A DNA stretch of 64,000 nucleotides. Source: Paenibacillus_AP thailandensis. Lineage in GTDB: Bacteria; Bacillota; Bacilli; Paenibacillales; Paenibacillaceae. The notes under the pieces are model-generated. The model saw nothing but the letters and a program-made list of their open reading frames with translations. It searched no databases and was not told where the DNA came from. The position numbers were made by a program, and so were the translations under genes. The stretch is from contig NZ_JBHUMY010000043.1 in assembly GCF_042685365.1 (NCBI RefSeq), positions 248,001 to 312,000 of the forward strand. The letters run 5' to 3'. Within the stretch, counting starts at the first letter, position 1; every line of letters begins with the position of its first letter. Shown in pieces: positions 59,331 through 64,000 of this stretch.

Positions 59331-61439
59331 GTGATAGCGTTTAAAAATTCGAGAAGATGGGCGGCCTCCGGCCTTGCGCTCCTGTTCGCGGCAGGTACGG
59401 CATGGACGGCGGGCCATGCGCCGACAGCCCTTGCGGCGGCGGAGCCGGTATCCGTTCAGCTTCTGAGCGTAAACGACCTGCACGGCAAGATCGACGTGAC
59501 GGAGACGATCGACGGAGTCAAGTACGGACGCTTCGACTATACGGCGGCTTATTTGAAGCAGCGCGAAGCGGCCAACCCGAATACGCTCATTGTCCATGCG
59601 GGCGACATGGTGGGCGGATCGTCCCCGGTATCGGCGCTGTTCCAAGACGAACCGACCGTGGAGCTTATGGAAGCGGTCGGCTTCGACGTCGGCAGTATCG
59701 GAAACCATGAGCTCGACGAAGGCGTTAACGAGCTTCGCCGCCTTATCGACGGCGGTACGCATCCGAACGGCACGCCGAACTACGACGGCATCGATTACCC
59801 TGTCCTTGCGGCGAACATTGAATATAAAGACAGCGGCGAGCTTGTTTTCGACCCTTATGCGATCCGAGAGGTCGGCGGAGTGAAAATCGGCTTTATCGGC
59901 GTTACGACGACGGAAACGGTCAGCATGGTCATTCCGGAAGGAATCAAGGACATTCGCTTCACGGATGAAATGGCTGCGATTAACAAGTATGTATCCGAGC
60001 TGAAGGATCAAGGCGTTCGGACGATCGTCGTCCTTGCCCACAATCCGGGCTCCCAGTCCGGCGATATGGTGACGGGAGATGCGGCGCGAATCGCGGAAGG
60101 CGTCGACGATGAAGTTGACGTTATTTTCTCGGCGCATAATCATCAGAAAAATAACGGGATCGTGGACGGGAAATTGATCGTCCAAGCGTGGGAATACGGC
60201 AAAGCGATCGGCGACGTGGATTTGACGATCGACCCGGTAACGGGCGACGTACTGAGCAAGAAGGCTGAAATCGTCGATGTCGTGCAGTCCGGCATCGAGC
60301 CGGATCCGCAAGCTTCCGAGATTTTAAACAAATATCTGGATCTGGTCGCGCCGAAGCTGAACGCGGTCGTCGGGGAATCGGCCGTCGAAATGCTCAAAAG
60401 CTATCCGACAAAAGAGGTATTCGGCGACGCCGGGCTCGGCAATTTCCTTGCGGACGCCATGAAGTGGTCCGTCGACAGCGATTTCGCCCTGATGAACGGC
60501 GGCGGCGTGCGCGACAACATTAATGCCGGTCCGATTACATGGGGCGAGCTGTTTAATGTCCAGCCGTTCGGCAACACGGTCGTGCGCGTCGAGGTGACGG
60601 GCGCCGAGTTCGAAGAGATTCTGAACGCGATGATCAATCCGGCTTACGGCCCGGACTCCTTCATCGCCGGCGCATCGTACACCTGGGATGCCGCGACGTC
60701 GAAAGTGAAGCAGATCAGGCTTCCGGACGGACAGCCCATCGACAAGGACGGAACCTATTCCTTAGCCGTCAACAACTATATGTACGAGCAAACGTCGGAC
60801 AAATATAAGCTGCTCAAGCTATACGGCGACAACTTCTATCAAGGTCCGATCGACGTGGACGCGACGGTGGATTTCCTGAAGAGCGTCGGCGAGCCGATCG
60901 CTTACGAGGCGGAAGGCCGGATATCGACGGATATTACCGCTCCCGTCATCGAGACGGAGCCTGCCGACGTCGCATCGGCCGTAAATGCCTTCGAGCCGTT
61001 CACCTTTGAAGCGACAGCGACGGATGCGGGCAGCGGCCTGAAGGAGCTCACGGTTCAACTGGACGGCCAAACGGTGAGCAATCCGTTCGAGCTGGATCCG
61101 ATGACGCTCGGGGACGGCGAACACCAGCTCGTCGTGACCGCCACCGACAAAGTCGGGAATACGGCTTCCAAGCCATTTACGCTGCAGGCTCAGATCGACC
61201 TTCAACATCTGGACGAGCTCGTGCAATGGGGCGTTACGAACGGTTTGGTCGAGAAAGACAACAGCCTGACGAGCAAAATCGAAGCCGCCCAGAAAAACCA
61301 GGACAAAAAGGCTCAGATAGGCGCGTTAAACGCATTGATCAACCATGTGAAAGCCCAATCGGGCAAAAAAATCGACGCCGAATTTGCAGCGATGCTGATC
61401 GGGCAAATCCAGCTTGTGCAGGAGCAGTTGAAGCAATGA
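59331..61439 (+). CDS. Secreted 5'-nucleotidase with Ig-like and FIMAH-type domains
   Basis: This 702-residue exported enzyme starts with a signal peptide ending ALAAAEP. The metallophosphoesterase domain shows NDLHGKID, HAGDMVGGSS, GNHELDEG, VLAHNPGS and SAHNHQ; the C-terminal nucleotidase domain has GNFLADAMKW, NGGGVRDNI and PFGNTVVRVEVTG. An Ig-like domain (about 535-618) and a terminal helical FIMAH-type module (about 620-702, IDLQHLDELVQWGV to VQEQLKQ) follow. It hydrolyses extracellular nucleotides to nucleosides and phosphate. The GTG at 59331 has AGGAAGAGG 9 nt upstream; a GTG three codons earlier overlaps that site. No cell-wall sorting signal is seen. Confidence 0.92.
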   Translation: MIAFKNSRRWAASGLALLFAAGTAWTAGHAPTALAAAEPVSVQLLSVNDLHGKIDVTETIDGVKYGRFDYTAAYLKQREAANPNTLIVHAGDMVGGSSPVSALFQDEPTVELMEAVGFDVGSIGNHELDEGVNELRRLIDGGTHPNGTPNYDGIDYPVLAANIEYKDSGELVFDPYAIREVGGVKIGFIGVTTTETVSMVIPEGIKDIRFTDEMAAINKYVSELKDQGVRTIVVLAHNPGSQSGDMVTGDAARIAEGVDDEVDVIFSAHNHQKNNGIVDGKLIVQAWEYGKAIGDVDLTIDPVTGDVLSKKAEIVDVVQSGIEPDPQASEILNKYLDLVAPKLNAVVGESAVEMLKSYPTKEVFGDAGLGNFLADAMKWSVDSDFALMNGGGVRDNINAGPITWGELFNVQPFGNTVVRVEVTGAEFEEILNAMINPAYGPDSFIAGASYTWDAATSKVKQIRLPDGQPIDKDGTYSLAVNNYMYEQTSDKYKLLKLYGDNFYQGPIDVDATVDFLKSVGEPIAYEAEGRISTDITAPVIETEPADVASAVNAFEPFTFEATATDAGSGLKELTVQLDGQTVSNPFELDPMTLGDGEHQLVVTATDKVGNTASKPFTLQAQIDLQHLDELVQWGVTNGLVEKDNSLTSKIEAAQKNQDKKAQIGALNALINHVKAQSGKKIDAEFAAMLIGQIQLVQEQLKQ

Positions 61440-61446
61440 CCAAAAT

Positions 61447-61477
61447 AAAAGCCGAGGGCCGGGGCCTCGGCTTTTTT
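61447..61477. terminator. Terminator between the nucleotidase and TIR-like genes
   Basis: AAAAGCCGAGG pairs with CCTCGGCTTTTTT. It separates two converging genes and overlaps the end of the TIR-like frame. Confidence 0.85.
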
Positions 61478-62441
61478 AATTTGCGGTTTTATGCCGAAAA
61501 TTACTAAGCGCTTTCATTAGTTTCATCCCGGTACTCCACGATAATTCGTCTCCTGAGAATTCACAGCGATATAATCCTTGAAGGTTGGACGGAACGGGCA
61601 ATCGCTTGTCCCAAACAAGAATGACTTTTTTATCATACAAGACAAAAGCAGAACCGATTTCGATTAGAACGTTCTGGTTTATTCCATACGAACCGTTGCC
61701 TCTTTTTTCGTTTTCGTCTGCCGTTACGCAAATAACGGCGGCATTGCATCTTCTCATCGCATTAAAAACTTTCTCGGGAACCGGTATCGCTGAAGTTTCC
61801 TCCTCAACCGCTACTTCATAATCCAATTCTGCGAGTTCAAGCATGGTTTTGATCTGCTCAACCATCTCCATGTTTTTACTATGAGAAATAAATATCTTTG
61901 CGGGGAGTGCCGGATTCATCTCCGTCATAGGATGGGCAGCTTGTTTAAAGCTTTCATCATAAACCGCAAGCTCTGTTTGTTCGCTTGAGGCTGGGGACCC
62001 TTCCGCATAGGAAGCAGACGTTTTAACCATTCTTGATTCAGAAACCGCATTGGCTTGCTCAATGTGTAACGAATCTTTCGCAATATACCGGCTTAACGAT
62101 TCTCTGTTCACTTCAAATCTAGTTGGCTGACCGTGTCTGCCAATGATGAGGTCGCCTAACTTAGCCGCTTGACACAATCGAAAAAAACAAACGGCCATGT
62201 CTTTAATTGTATTCTCATTGTCGGTTTCGATTTCCGGCTTATTATGTTCGTACCAACGTGCGGCTACTTCGACATTGGTCGGCGATGTAATATTCTGATG
62301 AAACATCCATTCAAGAGCGGTATGGTAAGCTTTAATTCTCTTCAGCGCCGATGAAAACAATATCACTCTTCTTTCCGGATTTGCTCTGGACAGTTCCCTC
62401 CCTAACGAATCCAATTTAATTCGGTCTCCTTCTTTCGTCAT
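61476..62441 (-). CDS. TIR-like-domain protein, putative defence effector
   Basis: This 321-residue protein has a C-terminal TIR-like nucleotide-binding domain of the kind seen in PF10137 and Cap12-like proteins (about 180-312). It contains KIFISHSKN (182-190), MLELAELDYEVAVEEE, NAMRRCNAAVICVT and NQNVLIEIGSAFVLYDKKVILV (E261 is the expected catalytic acid). The N-terminal 125 residues are a helical domain resembling DUF5343, with FFRLCQAAKLGDLIIGRHGQ looking like a winged helix. A Ser-rich linker joins them. Related proteins degrade NAD+ in anti-phage systems. The gene is AT-rich and divergent from an integrase. The ATG has a weak GGGG site; a TTG at 62411 after AAGGAG is possible. Confidence 0.72.
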   Translation of the reverse strand: MTKEGDRIKLDSLGRELSRANPERRVILFSSALKRIKAYHTALEWMFHQNITSPTNVEVAARWYEHNKPEIETDNENTIKDMAVCFFRLCQAAKLGDLIIGRHGQPTRFEVNRESLSRYIAKDSLHIEQANAVSESRMVKTSASYAEGSPASSEQTELAVYDESFKQAAHPMTEMNPALPAKIFISHSKNMEMVEQIKTMLELAELDYEVAVEEETSAIPVPEKVFNAMRRCNAAVICVTADENEKRGNGSYGINQNVLIEIGSAFVLYDKKVILVWDKRLPVPSNLQGLYRCEFSGDELSWSTGMKLMKALSNFRHKTAN

Positions 62442-62521
62442 AATTCCCCATGCAATATATCCATTAATCTTCCTTCCATCGGGAATATATAATGTTTATC
62501 TCCTAAATGAAATATGATATA

Positions 62522-62556
62522 TTAGATGCTGTCTAAATATTTTAAACAACATCTAA
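62522..62556. repeat. 35-bp imperfect palindrome in front of the integrase
   Basis: TTAGATG-N-TGT-N-TAAA is mirrored by TTTA-N-ACA-N-CATCTAA around a TAT centre, with only two mismatched pairs in 16. It lies 17 bp before the integrase start codon in the divergent TIR/integrase region. It could be an operator for the small HTH protein or a recombinase core site. Confidence 0.8.
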
Positions 62557-62573
62557 GGAAGTGGTATGGATAA

Positions 62574-63638
62574 ATGAAGAGTACACTCACCCTTATTAAT
62601 AATGAAACTTCAAAAATAAGTACATATGATGAGTCAGTAGAATTTCAATCAAAATTACTTGCCTCCTGGGAACGTCAACAAAAGGTCGTTGGTTATACGG
62701 ATGCTACAATCGCATTAAATGTATCCAAAGTCTTAGAATTTCTAAAAGGAACTAATTATTTTATTTGGGAAATAACAACTCTAGATGTTGACAAATTTTA
62801 TGAGGGGTTAGTTGGTAAAGGATTAGCCTATTCCACTCGACGTAAATATCAGTCAAGCCTATCATCATTTTTGGACTTTATTCGCTCAAGGTACGGACAT
62901 GAAATATGGCAAAACTACAGAGTGTCAGTGCCGGTAGTGCTGGATCGGTTTAACCGACATTTACATCTTAAAGGAGACGTTGAGGGCAAAGTATATCCTC
63001 CTGAGGCTGAAATTCTTGAGAGATTTTGGGACGGAATGAAGTTAAAAATTAAACACGCCCGGAAATATTATACTATCGCTAGGGATTACACCTTTTTTCG
63101 AGCAATTGAATTATCTGGAATGAGGTTGTTCGAAGCAACAATGTTGGACGTATCTGATTGCCGGTTCGATTTAGGCGATAATGGGAAACTTTATATTCGA
63201 TATGGCAAAGGGGCGAAGGGTTCTGGTTATAAACGTAGGTGGGTACCTATGTTAGATGGGCTGGATAAACTTCTTAAATGGTATATAACCGAGATCCGAC
63301 CTAAATTCAGTACTGATGATCACGGACCATTATTTATGAATGAGTCTGGACAACGAATAGAAAAAAACACAGCCAGAAGCAATTTACGGAGAAGACAAGA
63401 GGAGTTAGGTTTCAAGGACCATGAGATATTCAGTCCACATCAATTACGTCATTCGTTTGCAACCCGTTTGACTGAAGCAGGTGTTGACTTATTGACACTT
63501 AGAACTTTGTTAGGACACGTTGATATAACAACAACACTTACTTATTCAAACCCAGGTTCAAATTATCTTGAGAAACGAATCACTATGGCGCAAGATAAAT
63601 GGAAACAAATGCTGTTGGAAGATGGAGGAAATAAATAA
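62574..63638 (+). CDS. Tyrosine recombinase/integrase
   Basis: This 354-residue phage-integrase-family enzyme has an N-terminal SAM-like core-binding domain (about 25-115) and a catalytic domain with R184 (GMRLFEATMLD), K212 or K216, H289-x2-R292 (HQLRHSFATR), H315 (LLGHVDI) and the nucleophile Y324 (TLTYSN). All catalytic residues are kept. The gene is AT-rich, divergent from the TIR-like gene, and shares its last base with the next gene. It is preceded by a long palindrome. Confidence 0.93.
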   Translation: MKSTLTLINNETSKISTYDESVEFQSKLLASWERQQKVVGYTDATIALNVSKVLEFLKGTNYFIWEITTLDVDKFYEGLVGKGLAYSTRRKYQSSLSSFLDFIRSRYGHEIWQNYRVSVPVVLDRFNRHLHLKGDVEGKVYPPEAEILERFWDGMKLKIKHARKYYTIARDYTFFRAIELSGMRLFEATMLDVSDCRFDLGDNGKLYIRYGKGAKGSGYKRRWVPMLDGLDKLLKWYITEIRPKFSTDDHGPLFMNESGQRIEKNTARSNLRRRQEELGFKDHEIFSPHQLRHSFATRLTEAGVDLLTLRTLLGHVDITTTLTYSNPGSNYLEKRITMAQDKWKQMLLEDGGNK

Positions 63639-63937
63639 TGGCACTTGAGTGGAGATTAAGGCAGGTTATGGCTGAAAGAGGAATATGGACCGGAGCAGAA
63701 TTAATTCGACTCATGGAAGAAAAGGCTGGCTATAGTTTATCTGCCCCTTCGATCAGTTTGTTATTATCTAATGCACCAAAACAAGTAAAGGCGGACACGA
63801 TGGACGCTCTTTGTACAGCGTTAGATTGCAATCCAAGCGATCTCTGGAGACACAAACCAACTTTTGTAAATCACCGACAAGATACAACTACAATAGTAAA
63901 ATCAAAGGTTGCTAACGACCGACTTCCACCTATTTAA
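63638..63937 (+). CDS. Cro/C1-type helix-turn-helix protein
   Basis: This 99-residue protein has an HTH_26-like DNA-binding domain (about residues 1-70: WTGAELIRLMEEKAGYSLSA then PSISLLLSN, and MDALCTALDCNPSDLWR) and a polar tail. It overlaps the integrase stop by one base (TAATG). It probably controls transcription of the element or directs recombination. AT-rich, like the integrase. Confidence 0.88.
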   Translation: MALEWRLRQVMAERGIWTGAELIRLMEEKAGYSLSAPSISLLLSNAPKQVKADTMDALCTALDCNPSDLWRHKPTFVNHRQDTTTIVKSKVANDRLPPI

Positions 63938-64000
63938 ATGAGGTACTCTGTGAAGAAAACATGTGAAAATTGCGGAAGAGAATTAATAAAAAGTGAAATA
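63938..64000 (+). CDS. Start of a zinc-ribbon protein, cut by the window edge
   Basis: The ATG directly follows the stop of the HTH gene, and the frame stays open to the end of the window (21 codons: MRYSVKKTCENCGRELIKSE and one more). CENC looks like the first half of a zinc ribbon. A GTG at 63950 is another possible start. In related elements the third gene of such a cassette can be a further recombinase, but nothing here proves it. Confidence 0.55.
   Translation, partial: MRYSVKKTCENCGRELIKSEI

Noticed and set aside
1..64000. CRISPR arrays, rRNA or tRNA genes
   Set aside because: No regularly spaced repeats, rRNA-like segments or cloverleaf sequences were recognised while reading either strand.

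Overview
The window comes from a GC-rich, endospore-forming type Firmicute, most likely Paenibacillaceae (Paenibacillus or Cohnella-like). The reasons are Bacillus-type core genes (KimA, HelD, peptide deformylase, xpt-pbuX behind a guanine riboswitch), strong AGGAGG ribosome binding sites with frequent GTG/TTG starts, a Bce-type peptide-resistance module, and a 5'-nucleotidase ending in a FIMAH-type domain. No rRNA, tRNA or CRISPR array was seen.

Left part (1-18.5 kb): chromosomal housekeeping and small regulated units. These are a MerR/TipAS regulator, an alkyltransferase-like protein, an AraC regulator divergent from a PhyH dioxygenase and a sugar-isomerase-like protein, an HxlR/MFS/aldo-keto reductase unit resembling B. 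subtilis ytcD-ytbD-ytbE, rlmN, a phosphodiester glycosidase with a GT2-GtrA fusion, a two-component system followed by the potassium importer KimA, xpt-pbuX, and a flavin monooxygenase with a small protein of unknown function.

Middle (18.5-50 kb): a decayed MerR/SDR pair, a TPP enzyme overlapping a GAF-GAF-PAS-GGDEF-EAL protein, an MFS/LysR divergon, a complete four-gene Bce-type module, a probable toxin-antitoxin pair, and a surface cluster (pectin-binding-like lipoprotein, DUF4956 membrane protein, VTC enzyme) divergent from its likely two-component system. After these come a DrrAB-type exporter with its TetR repressor, deformylase, a Fe-S uracil-DNA glycosylase, HelD, and a Crp/Fnr-DoxX divergon. 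Matching operator sequences can be read for several of these units, so the regulatory wiring is unusually visible.

Right part (50-64 kb): AT-rich accessory DNA set into the GC-rich backbone. One island (about 50.4-54.4 kb) carries a soluble Hanks-type kinase translationally coupled to an unrecognised TIM-barrel-like protein, facing a protein that looks like a PD-(D/E)XK nuclease fold with a winged helix inserted in it; the two convergent genes overlap by 54 bp. This trio is my best candidate for an undescribed system, possibly defence. After a backbone stretch (solute-binding lipoprotein, P450, PRISE-like reductase, HxlR, 5'-nucleotidase) the window ends in a second AT-rich element: a TIR-like effector gene divergent from a tyrosine recombinase, a small HTH protein and the start of a zinc-ribbon protein, with a 35-bp imperfect palindrome in front of the recombinase.
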